A stretch of 55,093 nucleotides of DNA from Enhydrobacter aerosaccus (GCA_903832005.1 CAIKZO010000111.1:1-55093), one strand, 5' to 3'. Counted from the stretch's first letter, positions 19,992-28,778 are shown. The notes: a model not told the origin generated them from the sequence alone. Program-made: numbers and translations.

Positions 19992-20291
19992 TCAGCCGTC
20001 GAAGTCGCTTCCGGTCGCTGCCTTGAACTTGCCCTTGAGCACGCGCAGCTCGCTCTCGGCTTTTTCCTTGGCCTTCAGCGCGCCGTGGAATTTCTCGGCG
20101 TTGGGATCCGCCGACGGCGCCGACCAGACCGAGTAGCTGAAGCGGACCAGCTGGCCGGGATGATTCTTGGTCACCGACTCCGCGTACTTCTCGCTCGCGG
20201 CGGACGCCACCTTGCTGGCAGCGGCAATCACGCCCCGGGCTGCGCCGATTTCAGCAGCCAGGTCGGGCTGCTCTTCCGAGCTCTTTTTCAT
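19992..20291 (-). CDS. Hypothetical protein (99 aa)
   Basis: Small soluble protein, MKKSSEEQPDLAAEIGAARG onward, rich in Ala, Lys and Glu and mostly predicted helical. The C-terminal half (ALKAKEKAESELRVLKGKFK) looks like a short coiled coil. I recognise no family. The ATG at 20291 lies behind the purine-rich run CAGAAAG. It has the same strand as the MerR gene 96 bp downstream, but nothing links their functions. It belongs to a cluster of small genes of lower GC content than the surroundings. Confidence 0.6.
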   Translation of the reverse strand: MKKSSEEQPDLAAEIGAARGVIAAASKVASAASEKYAESVTKNHPGQLVRFSYSVWSAPSADPNAEKFHGALKAKEKAESELRVLKGKFKAATGSDFDG

Positions 20292-20345
20292 TTCACAACT
20301 TTCTGCTTAGGTCGCGCACCGCTGCGACCGGGGGCGCGATCGGGC

Positions 20346-20537
20346 TCAGTACTGCGCGATCAAAAGGCGCAACGCGCCGTAGGCGGTGCGATACAAGGCG
20401 CCTGTGGGAGCCTGTCCCACAAGCTCCAATTTGAGCAAACGCGCCTCGATTTCAGGCACAACGTGCTGTTTCAGGGACCCGTCGATCGCCTTCAAGGCGG
20501 TGAGCTCCGCGTCGCTAAGCTCAATTCCCCATGTCAT
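20346..20537 (-). CDS. Hypothetical small protein (about 63-67 aa)
   Basis: Short frame whose sequence (MTWGIELSDAELTALKAID ... ALYRTAYGALRLLIAQY) reads like a helical soluble protein; no family is recognised. Two ATG codons compete: 20537 (63 residues) and 20549 (67 residues, MSCP...). A longer reading from a TTG at 20630 adds an unconvincing hydrophobic stretch. Neither ATG has a clear ribosome binding site. Both lie inside a perfect inverted repeat (20531-20549), which could control translation or transcription. Confidence 0.45.
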   Translation of the reverse strand: MTWGIELSDAELTALKAIDGSLKQHVVPEIEARLLKLELVGQAPTGALYRTAYGALRLLIAQY

Positions 20538-20549
20538 GGGGCATGACAT
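20531..20549. promoter_or_regulatory. Perfect inverted repeat overlapping a start codon
   Basis: ATGTCATG (20531-20538), three G, then CATGACAT (20542-20549): perfect 8-bp arms with a 3-bp centre. It covers both candidate ATG codons of the small gene at 20346. It could be a protein operator or a small hairpin hiding the start; no binding protein can be named. Confidence 0.4.
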
Positions 20550-20722
20550 AAACCCGATCGCGCCGAACACAAGCGGTATTACGACGGCCGTCTGGTGTAG
20601 GCATCCGGCCCGTCGAACGACGGGATACAATGGATCGCATCAAAGTTGTCGTTAGCGTGCAATAGTACAACCGGGCGTTCGGTCGGGCGGGCGCTATTAT
20701 TTTTATTCAAGAATTGGACATC

Positions 20723-21334
20723 ATGGAAAATACATCCGGCCAAGGCGTCGCCGCGGTTATCCCACCCGAATTGGACCGCTGGAATTGGGGCGCCTTCCTC
20801 CTCAATTGGATCTGGGGCATTGGCAACAACACCTATATCGCGCTGCTGATGTTTGTGCCCGGCGTGAACCTTGTCATGCTGTTCGTGCTTGGCTTCAAGG
20901 GCAGCAAATGGGCCTGGCGCAACAAGCGCTGGCAGGACGTCGATCATTTCAAGCGCGTGCAGCGGAGATGGGCCATCGCGGGCGTCATTGCATTCATTGC
21001 GATGATCGGCTTCGGCGTTGGCATGTTCTTCGTCATTACGGCGGTCCTGAAAGGCTCGGAACCCTACAAAATGGTGGTTATGGAGCTTCAAACGAATAAA
21101 AGTGCGATAGACGCACTGGGGACGCCGATCGACACCGGCAATCCGTCCGGCAATATCGAGACCTCGGGCCCCAAGGGGAAAGCCGACCTTGAAATCCCGG
21201 CGACGGGTCCAAAGGCAAAAGGGACGGTCTATCTGGATGCCACGCGCGATCTTGGTGCGTGGAAAATAAATAGGCTCGAGCTCGAGATCCAAGGCCGTCC
21301 GGGCCGTATCAATCTTGGTGACGCCGTCCGCTAA
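20723..21334 (+). CDS. Coa1/Tim21-like domain membrane protein
   Basis: A 203-residue protein. An N-terminal part with tryptophan-rich RWNWGAFLLNWIWGIGNN and two hydrophobic segments is followed by a third membrane helix (about 85-110, VIAFIAMIGFGVGMFFVITA). The C-terminal domain reads LGTPIDTGNPSGNIETSGPK to KGTVYLDATRDLGAWKINRL, the pattern of the cytochrome c oxidase assembly factor Coa1 family. In bacteria these are usually small membrane proteins of unknown role. The ATG at 20723 is preferred to a TTG nine bases upstream. It is monocistronic, between small genes. Confidence 0.72.
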   Translation: MENTSGQGVAAVIPPELDRWNWGAFLLNWIWGIGNNTYIALLMFVPGVNLVMLFVLGFKGSKWAWRNKRWQDVDHFKRVQRRWAIAGVIAFIAMIGFGVGMFFVITAVLKGSEPYKMVVMELQTNKSAIDALGTPIDTGNPSGNIETSGPKGKADLEIPATGPKAKGTVYLDATRDLGAWKINRLELEIQGRPGRINLGDAVR

Positions 21335-21465
21335 TGTCTGCACCAAGGGTGCCTTCGTTTCGACAGCAAAACTGGCTAGAGTTCACGCAGCCTGTCGAGC
21401 GATGGGTGCACATCGCAGCGGCGGCGAGGAGTTGTTGCAGTCCTTCTGGTTAGGGAATCTCCACG

Positions 21466-21828
21466 ATGAAAAGATTAGCTGTAGCCACGCTGGCCACGAT
21501 GTTTCTTGCCGGACCGGCGTTCGCCGACCCGACCATTTACACCTGGACGGGATATGGCGAGAACGTCCCGGGAAGCGGCAAGTGTCCGACCTACAAGATG
21601 ACCATCGACGTCACGGTTACCGGTACGGATGTGCAGGGCCACTTCCTGCAGGAAGGCCGTACGGATCGGAACTTCAAGGCGACACTGGGCGCCGACATGA
21701 AGTTCAAGACGACGGCCGTCGTCGGCGGCGGCAACAAGATGGACGTTGTCGGATCCCTCAAGGAGGGCGCCTCGACGATCATGCTCGATGGCTACTGCCT
21801 CTTCGAGGGCAAGCTCACCAAGAAGTAG
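21466..21828 (+). CDS. Small secreted hypothetical protein (120 aa)
   Basis: The protein has a clear signal peptide (MKRLAVATLATMFLAGPAFA, cleavage near residue 20), leaving about 100 periplasmic residues with alternating beta-like pattern (TYKMTIDVTVTGTDVQGHF, KFKTTAVVGGGNKMDVVGSL). Two cysteines (in GSGKCPTYK and DGYCLFEG) may form a disulfide. No family recognised. The ATG at 21466 lies downstream of a 131-bp gap; the ribosome site GGGAATCTCC is weak. Confidence 0.62.
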   Translation: MKRLAVATLATMFLAGPAFADPTIYTWTGYGENVPGSGKCPTYKMTIDVTVTGTDVQGHFLQEGRTDRNFKATLGADMKFKTTAVVGGGNKMDVVGSLKEGASTIMLDGYCLFEGKLTKK

Positions 21829-21852
21829 TCGGCCCTACTGGCTGATCCAGCC

Positions 21853-23751
21853 CTATGAGCTGATCCAGAATGTATCGGGCTGGTAGAGCCCGATATATCC
21901 GCCCGGATCCCAGGCGTGATAGCCTTCTTTCGGGACGTTGCGGACTTTCGGCCCGACGACGACGGGCTGGCGAATGCCGTTCACGGTGCCGATCGAGAAC
22001 ACCTCGTCGGCGTTGGCAGTGAGGATCTCGTCCCACGCCTTGCGGCGCACCGCGTCATCGGTCGAGGTCTCCCACTCCTTCAGGTAGTCCATCAGCTTGC
22101 AGGCCGGCGGCAGGTCGCATGTCTCGCCCTGCTTGCCTTTGGATTCCACGTACATGCCCCAGCGAGACCACTGCAGGCCGCCCTGCATGGTTGGCGCGAA
22201 CTCCCGGGGGTCGGTGTCGACCGTCGGCACGGCCGTCGTGTATCCGGCATAGGCCGTCATGATCGCTTCGCCCGAGAAGGCCCTCATGCGGAAATTCTCG
22301 AGGGATTGCGGCTTGGCCAGCAGCTTGATGCCGACCTTCTTCCAGTATTCGGCAATCACCGTCAGGGCATCCGAGTCCTCGGTCTCCTCGCTCGATAGCT
22401 CGATCACGATGATGGCCGACCGCCCGTCGGGCAGCAGACGGATCCCGTCGGGGCCGCGCTTGTTCAGGCCAGCTTGGTCGAAAAGTTCGTTCGCGAGCTT
22501 GGGATCGTAATTCGCCCACTTGGTCGCATACTCGGGCTTGAACAGCTCCGAGCGCTCCATGATCGTGTTGTTGGAAGGCTTGGCCAGGCCGAGGTAGACG
22601 GACTGATTGAGGTCCTCCCGGTCGATCGCCAGTGAAAGCGCCCGGCGGAACCGGACGTCGCGCATCAGCTTGCGCCATTCCCCATCGCTCGCATTCAGGT
22701 TGGGATAGAGCGCGAGCTGCGAGCCGGACCCGGATTCCCAGAGATAGACCCTGATTCCCGATTGCTTGGCGCTCTTCTGCAGGAAGGTGTAGTCGCGCAT
22801 GTTCAGATAGCGCGACTGCAGGTCCGCCTCGCCAAGGCCCGCCTTGGCGGGGACCAGGTTGGCAGCCGCCACGGTCATGATCACGTCGTCGATATAGGGC
22901 AGCTGCAGCCCCTTCAGGTCGATGCGATGAAAGTAGGGATTGCGCACGAAGACGAAGCGCTGGGCCGGCGGGACGGTGGTGAGGACCCACGGGTTGAGCG
23001 TCGGCATGTCGACGTTGCTGTTGCCGTACATCGAGTCCTGGCGCTTGAAAACGTTGGCCCAGCGGCTGCCCTTGTACTTGCTCAGGATTTCATCTTCGGG
23101 CGTGTACTTGCCGTGGAGCGTCTTCATGTAATGCGCCGGCCGGAACAGGAAGAGCGGCGCGGCGCGCGCCTGGGTTTCGATGAAATGGGGATTGGGCTTG
23201 TCCCAGCTGTAGCGGATCGTCAGATCGTCGATGATGTCGACCTTGGGCGGCTTGCCGTCGACCATGAGCTCCACGGACGGCCCGGACGGCGACAGTTCGC
23301 TGTTGTTGGCGACATCTTCCCAGAAGAACCTGAAGTCGGCGGTGGTGAAGGGGTGGCCATCCGACCATTTGTGGCCGGCGCGCAGCTTCAGGGTGAACTC
23401 TCGACTGTCCTTGACCTCGTAGCTCTCGAGGATGTCGGGGTGCAGCTTGAATTTGTCATCGTAGACGATCAGGCGGGTGTAACTGTAGATCGTCATCAGG
23501 CGGGTATCGCGCGTGGCCGAGACCAGCATGTTGAGCTGGCCGCCGTGCTTGCCCGGGCCGTCGGGGCCCGAGAACTGCTCGATGATCCGGGGCTGCTGGG
23601 GAACGCGCTTGTCGACCGGCGGCAAGGCGCCCGACTTCACCCGATCCATCAGGCTCGGCGTTTCCTGCAGGGTCGGCAGCGGGTCCGCGGCAAAGGCCGG
23701 TGTCCCCAACAAGCCAAACAGCGGCACTTGCATCAGAAGACGTCTTTTCAT
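21853..23751 (-). CDS. ABC transporter substrate-binding protein (SBP family 5, long form)
   Basis: A periplasmic binding protein of about 632 residues with signal peptide MKRRLLMQVPLFGLLGTPAFA. Its peptide-binding blocks include KLRAGHKWSDGHPFTTADFR and RRALSLAIDREDLNQSVYLG. It is roughly 100 residues longer than the other three family members in this window and is not close to them. Starts at 23751 and 23763 are both possible; the first gives the cleaner signal peptide. No transporter genes are adjacent. Confidence 0.87.
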   Translation of the reverse strand: MKRRLLMQVPLFGLLGTPAFAADPLPTLQETPSLMDRVKSGALPPVDKRVPQQPRIIEQFSGPDGPGKHGGQLNMLVSATRDTRLMTIYSYTRLIVYDDKFKLHPDILESYEVKDSREFTLKLRAGHKWSDGHPFTTADFRFFWEDVANNSELSPSGPSVELMVDGKPPKVDIIDDLTIRYSWDKPNPHFIETQARAAPLFLFRPAHYMKTLHGKYTPEDEILSKYKGSRWANVFKRQDSMYGNSNVDMPTLNPWVLTTVPPAQRFVFVRNPYFHRIDLKGLQLPYIDDVIMTVAAANLVPAKAGLGEADLQSRYLNMRDYTFLQKSAKQSGIRVYLWESGSGSQLALYPNLNASDGEWRKLMRDVRFRRALSLAIDREDLNQSVYLGLAKPSNNTIMERSELFKPEYATKWANYDPKLANELFDQAGLNKRGPDGIRLLPDGRSAIIVIELSSEETEDSDALTVIAEYWKKVGIKLLAKPQSLENFRMRAFSGEAIMTAYAGYTTAVPTVDTDPREFAPTMQGGLQWSRWGMYVESKGKQGETCDLPPACKLMDYLKEWETSTDDAVRRKAWDEILTANADEVFSIGTVNGIRQPVVVGPKVRNVPKEGYHAWDPGGYIGLYQPDTFWISS

Positions 23752-23942
23752 CTCCAGCCCCATTCTATGCCCGTCGACCAGCAATCGTTGTGCCGCCTTC
23801 GCCGACCGATCGTCCCTGGAAGGGATCAACCGACAGTCCTGAAACAACGCAAAACCCTAGCATTCCGCTACGCGTCCAGTGAGGACCAAACGACGCGCCC
23901 CCTGCAGAAAGATCATGTCCTGACGGGCCGGCGCGCGGTGTC

Positions 23943-24293
23943 CTACTCTGTCGCGCCGTTCAACCAAGGCACCCGCATCGCCTCCTCCCAAGTGAGGACG
24001 TCGTGCGGACCCGGTCGGACGTCCTTGGTCCACACGCGACCCTGCGGCAGACGCCGGAGGGACGGCGGTGGCGACGGTTCAGGGACGTACATCGGTGCGT
24101 TGCCGCCGCCTGCAGGTACAGGTGGACGCGGCTTTCGCGTGCCAGCCAGCTCCAGAGCGAGCTCGACCATCGCATGTACGGCGTTCTGCTCCATGAGAGC
24201 CTCCTTCAGGCTCCAGCCTTTCCCGCTGCCCTTCGCCGTGTCGACCGCCTCCCGGACACCGGCGAGAAGGCGGCCATGCGACTCAACGCTCAC
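23943..24293 (-). CDS. Hypothetical protein translationally coupled to DUF5681-like gene
   Basis: A 116-residue frame with a GTG start at 24293 overlapping the stop of the preceding gene (GTGA, 24290-24293), which argues that it is real. An N-terminal helical part (RLLAGVREAVDTAKGSGKGW, NAVHAMVELALELAGTRKPR) leads to a proline-rich middle and an ending WTKDVRPGPHDVLTWEEAMR. No family recognised. The coupling suggests it works with the upstream protein. Confidence 0.55.
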   Translation of the reverse strand: MSVESHGRLLAGVREAVDTAKGSGKGWSLKEALMEQNAVHAMVELALELAGTRKPRPPVPAGGGNAPMYVPEPSPPPSLRRLPQGRVWTKDVRPGPHDVLTWEEAMRVPWLNGATE

Positions 24294-24709
24294 GACTTGT
24301 TCAGCTTGCGCACCTCGGCACGCAGTTCTGCGATCTGGTGCGCGTGATCGTTGATCTCGATCGCGCGGCGCTGCATCTCGAGAACGCTGGCGACCGACGC
24401 TGCCTCGTCGGGCGAGATCTCGCCCTCGGCCATGGCGGCAATCATGACGGCTTGAGCCGCCACCAGACCACCCGTGTCGGCGACCGACGGCAGGTCGAGC
24501 CTGACCGGACGGCCACGGCGGCGCGGCCAGGTGCGCGCCAGCAGGATCGCCGCTGCATACATATCGCCCTTTTCGGCCCGTTCCTGGACAGAGAGAACGA
24601 TCTTCTCGGTGGCCTCGCTCGCAAGCTGGTCGAGCAGAAGCGTGGATTTGTTGAGGCTGCCCGGCGGACGGCCCGGACCGGGAGGCTGGCCCTTCTGGAA
24701 TCTCGGCAT
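24290..24709 (-). CDS. DUF5681-like protein
   Basis: A 139-residue protein starting MPRFQKGQPPGPGRPPGSLN, the basic KGQ-G-GRPPGS-NK signature of the DUF5681 group, followed by helical segments and a C-terminal coiled coil (EMQRRAIEINDHAHQIAELR). The ATG at 24709 has a strong AAGGAGAA ribosome site 7 bases upstream. Related proteins are common in alphaproteobacterial genomes and sometimes lie near phage-derived genes. A palindromic element lies 34-67 bp upstream. Function is unknown; a nucleic-acid role is suggested only by the basic N-terminus. Confidence 0.75.
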   Translation of the reverse strand: MPRFQKGQPPGPGRPPGSLNKSTLLLDQLASEATEKIVLSVQERAEKGDMYAAAILLARTWPRRRGRPVRLDLPSVADTGGLVAAQAVMIAAMAEGEISPDEAASVASVLEMQRRAIEINDHAHQIAELRAEVRKLNKS

Positions 24710-24742
24710 GTCGAATTCTCCTTTCGATAGCCAATATAGACA

Positions 24743-24776
24743 GTCATTGCGTTTTATGCAATACTTCCGCAATGAC
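24743..24776. promoter_or_regulatory. Candidate operator upstream of DUF5681-like gene
   Basis: GTCATTGCG (24743-24751) and CGCAATGAC (24768-24776) form perfect 9-bp inverted arms 16 bp apart, with a further GCAAT between them. The element lies in an AT-richer stretch just upstream of the DUF5681-like start, where a promoter is expected. Centre-to-centre spacing of about 25 bp suits a dimeric or tetrameric regulator. The regulator is unknown. Confidence 0.5.
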
Positions 24777-24837
24777 GATGCGATTCCAGCCCAATGTTAG
24801 ATTCGGCTTATTTAAAGCGTTACCGCCAGGTAACTGC

Positions 24838-25995
24838 CTATCCCCACAGGCGCTTGGTGGCGATATCCGCACCGTCGCGGCAGGCCTTCAGCTTGGCCCA
24901 GACGACGTCCTCGGCCACCATCTCGTCGCCCGCGAAGGTGCCGAAGCCGCAGTCGCTGGAGGCGATCACGCGGCTGCGGTCGCCCACGGCAGCCACCGCC
25001 TCGCAGATGCGGTTGGCGATCACCTCGGGATGCTCGACGTAGTTGGTGGTCGAATCGATCACGCCGGGCAGCAGCAGGAACTCAGGCGGGAGCTTGGCGC
25101 GCTTCAGCGCCGCGTATTCGTGCTGGTGGCGCGGGTTGGCGAACTCGATCGAGAGCGCGCCGACCTTGGCGCCGTAGAGCACCGGCAGCACCTCGCCCAT
25201 CGGGATGTCGTCCACGTGAGGACCCGCCCAGTTGCCCCAGCAGCAGTGCAGGCGGATGCGATCGCGCGGGATGTCTGCTGTGGCCTCATTGATCGCCGCG
25301 ACATGCATCTCGGCGATCTTGAGGAACTCCGCCGTGCTCTTGTCCTGGTACAGGATGGTGCGTTCCATCGCGAGGTCGGGCGCATCGATCTGCAGCACGA
25401 AGTCGCGCGCGATGCGCTCGTATTCCTTCTTCATCTCGCGCGCGAGCGCGAAGACATAGGCCTCGTGACTGTCGTAGTGCGCGTTCATCAGGGTGGTCGC
25501 GATGATGCCGGGCGAGGCCGCGGTCATGAAGGCGTCGGCGGGCTTCTTCGCGAGGCCGTCGAGCGCGGCCTTGAACATGCGGCACTCTTCCTCGGCCTGC
25601 GTCAGGTCTTCGTAGACGATGTCGGCGACGGCCTGCGGCGCGTTGCGCACCTTGCTGCGCTTGCTGACCCGCGCCGCGGCCTGGCGGGCGAAGGCCGGGA
25701 ACTTGCCGAAGTCGGTCGGCGACGGGCGGTTCGATTCGCCGCCGAAACCCTTCATGCGCTGCGCCACATAGGTCTGGAAGCCGACCCGTGGCTGCTCGCC
25801 ATCGCCCACCACGTCGACGCCCGACGCCGACTGGTGCGCCACGACATGCTTCACCGCTTCCTCGCTCTTGCGCGCAAGCAGCGCCTTGTCGATGGCCTCG
25901 CCCGCTTCGTCGCGGATCAGGAGATCGCTCAGTTCGGCGTTGCGCGGCAGGCTGCCGACATGGGTCGTCAGGATGCGGTCGTTGCTCCGCTGCAT
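24838..25995 (-). CDS. Cobalamin-independent methionine synthase (MetE) C-terminal-like protein
   Basis: A 385-residue single-barrel protein of the UROD/MetE-like superfamily. It starts with LTTHVGSLPR and contains HCCWGNWAGPHVDDIP (the zinc-ligand His-x-Cys region), EFANPRHQHEYAAL and a late SSDCGFGTFAGDEM with the distal cysteine. Short MetE-like proteins include core methionine synthases and coenzyme-M-type or xenobiotic methyl/alkyl transferases. No N-terminal MetE domain is present. It follows the Bug binding-protein gene by 24 bp on the same strand, so a catabolic alkyl-transfer role is as likely as methionine synthesis. Confidence 0.82.
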   Translation of the reverse strand: MQRSNDRILTTHVGSLPRNAELSDLLIRDEAGEAIDKALLARKSEEAVKHVVAHQSASGVDVVGDGEQPRVGFQTYVAQRMKGFGGESNRPSPTDFGKFPAFARQAAARVSKRSKVRNAPQAVADIVYEDLTQAEEECRMFKAALDGLAKKPADAFMTAASPGIIATTLMNAHYDSHEAYVFALAREMKKEYERIARDFVLQIDAPDLAMERTILYQDKSTAEFLKIAEMHVAAINEATADIPRDRIRLHCCWGNWAGPHVDDIPMGEVLPVLYGAKVGALSIEFANPRHQHEYAALKRAKLPPEFLLLPGVIDSTTNYVEHPEVIANRICEAVAAVGDRSRVIASSDCGFGTFAGDEMVAEDVVWAKLKACRDGADIATKRLWG

Positions 25996-26019
25996 GATGT
26001 TTCCTCCATTGATTTTTTC

Positions 26020-26994
26020 TTATTCGGCCGTGGCGCCGGCGCTCTTCACCACGTCGGCCCACTTCAGGCGATCGGCATGCACCGTCGCCTTGAACTGCTC
26101 CAGCGTCTCGTAGCGCGGCGTGTCGCCCAGCTCGATCAGCTTCTTCTGCACGTCCGGATCGGCCAGCGCGGTCTTGATCGCGAGGTTCATCTTGAGCGCG
26201 ATCGCGGGGTCGAGGCCCTTGGGGCCGAACACGCCGAACCAGGTGTAGCTCTCGAAGCCCGGCAGGCCGGCCTCATCGATCGTCGGCACGTCGGGGATCG
26301 CGGGCACACGGCTCTTGGTCGAGACTCCCAGCAGTTTCATCTTGCCCGCGGCAGCCTGCGGGATCGCGATCTGGACCTGGGCGAAGATGCAGCAGGTGTC
26401 GCCGTTCAGCACCGACTGGACGGCGTCGGGCGAGCCCTTGTAGGGCACGTGCACCATGTCGAGGCCAGCCTTGGCGTTGAACTCGGCGAAGGCCAGATGC
26501 GTGCCGGCGCCGTTGCCGGTCGAGGCGTAGTTGTACTTGCCGGGCGCCACCTTCACCTTGGCGATGAAGTCCTTCACGTCCTTCGCATCGATCGTCTTGG
26601 TGTTGATCGCCAGCACGTTGGAGATGTCGGCCAGGGTCGAGATCGGCGTGAAATCCTTCTCAACGTCGAAGGAGAGCTTCTTGTAGAGCGCGGCATTGAT
26701 GCCGTGCGTGCCGGCGGTGCCCAGCAGGAAACTGTAGCCATCAGGCTTGGCGTTGGCGATCACGTCGGAGGCAACGTTGCCGCCGGCGCCGGCCTTGTAG
26801 TCGATCACGATGCGCTGGCCGAGCGCCTTGTCGAGCAGCGGCTGCAGGGTGCGCGCCACCACGTCGGTGCCCGAGCCCGGCGGGAAGCCCATGGTGATGG
26901 TGATCGGGCGCGACGGCCAATCGTCGGCGCTCGCCGGACCAGAAATCGCAAAGAGAAAAAGAACGCCGACGACCCAACGAGAAAGCTTCGACAT
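26020..26994 (-). CDS. Bug-family (tripartite tricarboxylate transporter) solute-binding protein
   Basis: A 324-residue periplasmic binding protein. The signal peptide MSKLSRWVVGVLFLF...ASADD is followed by the Bug/TctC pattern WPSRPITITMGFPPGSGTDV, GNVASDVIANAKPDGYSFLL and the LGVSTKSRVPAIPDVPTI block. These proteins bind carboxylates. No TctA/TctB membrane subunits are adjacent, as is usual for the large Bug families. The second of two ATGs (26994) is chosen because a run of six G lies 6 bases before it. Confidence 0.9.
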   Translation of the reverse strand: MSKLSRWVVGVLFLFAISGPASADDWPSRPITITMGFPPGSGTDVVARTLQPLLDKALGQRIVIDYKAGAGGNVASDVIANAKPDGYSFLLGTAGTHGINAALYKKLSFDVEKDFTPISTLADISNVLAINTKTIDAKDVKDFIAKVKVAPGKYNYASTGNGAGTHLAFAEFNAKAGLDMVHVPYKGSPDAVQSVLNGDTCCIFAQVQIAIPQAAAGKMKLLGVSTKSRVPAIPDVPTIDEAGLPGFESYTWFGVFGPKGLDPAIALKMNLAIKTALADPDVQKKLIELGDTPRYETLEQFKATVHADRLKWADVVKSAGATAE

Positions 26995-27016
26995 ACGCAT
27001 CCCCCCAAAACACTCC

Positions 27017-27089
27017 GTCATCCCGAGCGAAGCCGAGGGATCTCTCATTGCGTGCCGAAAAGAGATCCCTCGGCTTCGCTCGGGATGAC
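27017..27089. repeat. Perfect 29-bp inverted repeat (REP-like) between divergent genes
   Basis: Arm 27017-27045 begins GTCATCCCGAGCGAAGCC and is exactly complementary to arm 27061-27089, with a 15-base loop. Sequences of the form TCCCGAGCG...GAGGGATCT are widely dispersed palindromes in bacterial genomes. It occupies most of the gap between the Bug gene and the acyl-CoA dehydrogenase, so it would lie in both 5' regions. No other copy was seen in this window. Confidence 0.9.
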
Positions 27090-27122
27090 AAGCTATGCTG
27101 ACGCAACAAACGGGGAAACGCC

Positions 27123-28286
27123 ATGGGCTACATGACCGACGAGCGCCGCATGATCCAGGAGACGGCGCGCGCCTTCGCGATGAAGGAGGTCCTGCCGATC
27201 GCCAACAAGCTCGATCCCGAGAAGGGCGACATCCCGCGCGAGCTGATCCAGAAGATCGCCGACATGGGCTATTTCGGCATCGTCATCCCCGAGGAATACG
27301 GCGGGATGGGGCTGGGCGTCTTCGAATACTGCCTGGTCGCCGAGGAGCTGGCGCGCGCCTGGATGAGCGTCGCCTCGATCCTCGCGCGCGGCAATGGCCT
27401 CAGCGCAGGCCGCGGCATGAGCGAGGCGCAGCGCAAGGTGTTCCTGCCCCGCGCCGCCCGCGGCGAGTTCCTGGGGGCGGCGGCGATGTCGGAACCGAAC
27501 GTCGGGTCGGACCTCGGCAGCATCTCCTGCCGCGCGAAGAAGGACGGCGACAGCTGGGTCATCAACGGCAACAAATACTGGTGCACGTTTGCCGATGGGG
27601 CGGACTACATCATGCTGGTGGCACGCACGTCGGAGTCGCCGGACCCCAAGCGCAAGCATGTCGGCCTATCGTCGTTCCTGATCGAGAAGCCACGCGGGCA
27701 GCTCCCCGACGGCGTGAAGGGAGCACCAATTCCCAAGATCGGCTACTTCGGCTGGAAGACTTGGGAGCTCGCCTTTGACGACGTGCGGCTGCCGGCCGAG
27801 TCGCTGATCGGCGAGGAAGGCAAGGCGTTCTATTACATCTCCGCCGGCCTCGAGCGCGCCCGCGCCCACACGGCTGCACGCGCGATCGGGCTCGCCCGTG
27901 GGGCGCTGGAGGACGCGACGGCCTATGCGCAGGAGCGGCGCCAGTTCGGCCAGGCGATCGGCGATTTCCAGAACACGCGCTTTCGCCTCGCGCGCATGGC
28001 GACCGACATCGAGGCGTCGCGCCAGCTGATGTATTTCGTGTGCGACGAGATCGACCAGAAGCGGCGCTGCGACAAGGAAGCAGCGATGGTGAAATACCAC
28101 GCCTCCGAGATGGCCGAGCGCGTGACGTCGGAAGCGCTGCAGGTGTTCGGCGGCGCGGGCTACACGACCTTGCATGCCGTGGAACGCTACTGGCGCGACG
28201 CCCGCCTCACCAAGATCTTCGAGGGCACAAGCGAGATCCAGCAGCGGATCATTTCGGATCATTTGCTGGGGAAGCAAAAACAATGA
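27123..28286 (+). CDS. Acyl-CoA dehydrogenase
   Basis: A 387-residue FAD enzyme that introduces the alpha,beta double bond in acyl-CoA. The N-terminal helical domain has GYFGIVIPEEYGGMGLG. The middle domain has AAMSEPNVGSDLGSISCRA (FAD/substrate contacts). The C-terminal domain has ERRQFGQAIGDFQNTRFRLA and the family GYTTLHAVERYWRDARL followed by KIFEGTSEIQQRI, where the glutamate is the usual catalytic base. Length is standard. GGGGAAA precedes the ATG. It is coupled (ATGA) to the DUF3237 gene. Confidence 0.93.
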   Translation: MGYMTDERRMIQETARAFAMKEVLPIANKLDPEKGDIPRELIQKIADMGYFGIVIPEEYGGMGLGVFEYCLVAEELARAWMSVASILARGNGLSAGRGMSEAQRKVFLPRAARGEFLGAAAMSEPNVGSDLGSISCRAKKDGDSWVINGNKYWCTFADGADYIMLVARTSESPDPKRKHVGLSSFLIEKPRGQLPDGVKGAPIPKIGYFGWKTWELAFDDVRLPAESLIGEEGKAFYYISAGLERARAHTAARAIGLARGALEDATAYAQERRQFGQAIGDFQNTRFRLARMATDIEASRQLMYFVCDEIDQKRRCDKEAAMVKYHASEMAERVTSEALQVFGGAGYTTLHAVERYWRDARLTKIFEGTSEIQQRIISDHLLGKQKQ

Positions 28287-28765
28287 GCGACGTCGATACT
28301 TTCCTGACGGCACCGCCCAAGACGCGCTTCGTCTTTTCGGTGAAGGTGATCGTGGGGCCGATCCAGGACCTGGGGCAAACGGCGCGCGGCCATCGGCGGA
28401 TCGTCGACATCTTGGGCGGCACGGCCGAGGGCCCGCACTTCCAGGGCGAGATATTGCCGGGCGGCGCCGATTGGCAGGTCGTGCGGCCCGACGGCACGAT
28501 CGAGGTGGTGGCGCGCTATACGATCCGTAGTGCATCGGGCGCGCTGGTCTATGTGCAGAACGACGGACTGCGCGTGGCGTCACCGGAAATCCTGGCGCGC
28601 ATGTCGAAGGGCGAACTCGTGCCGTTCGACAGCTACCGCTTCCGCACCGCGCCGCGTTTCGAGACGTCGGACCCGGCGCTGAAGTGGCTCGAGACGTCGA
28701 CGTTCATCGGTATCGCCGCCCGCACGCCCGACCGGGTCGCGATCGGCTTCCACGAAGTACTGTAA
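28283..28765 (+). CDS. DUF3237 domain protein
   Basis: A 160-residue cytoplasmic protein of the DUF3237 family. Recognisable blocks are IVDILGGTAEGPHFQGEILP, GGADWQVVRPDGTIEVVARY and a C-terminal RFETSDPALKWLETSTFIGI. The fold is a small beta-barrel; the function is unknown, though these genes often sit in lipid or aromatic catabolic operons. The ATG at 28283 overlaps the dehydrogenase stop (ATGA). The short purine-rich site GGGGAAG lies within the dehydrogenase's last codons. Confidence 0.87.
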   Translation: MSDVDTFLTAPPKTRFVFSVKVIVGPIQDLGQTARGHRRIVDILGGTAEGPHFQGEILPGGADWQVVRPDGTIEVVARYTIRSASGALVYVQNDGLRVASPEILARMSKGELVPFDSYRFRTAPRFETSDPALKWLETSTFIGIAARTPDRVAIGFHEVL

Positions 28766-28778
28766 GGCAGGAGGTGAC

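Noticed and set aside
20549..20630. TTG start at 20630 for the small gene at 20346
   Set aside because: It adds a hydrophobic stretch unlike the rest and lacks a ribosome site; ATG codons at 20549 or 20537 are simpler.
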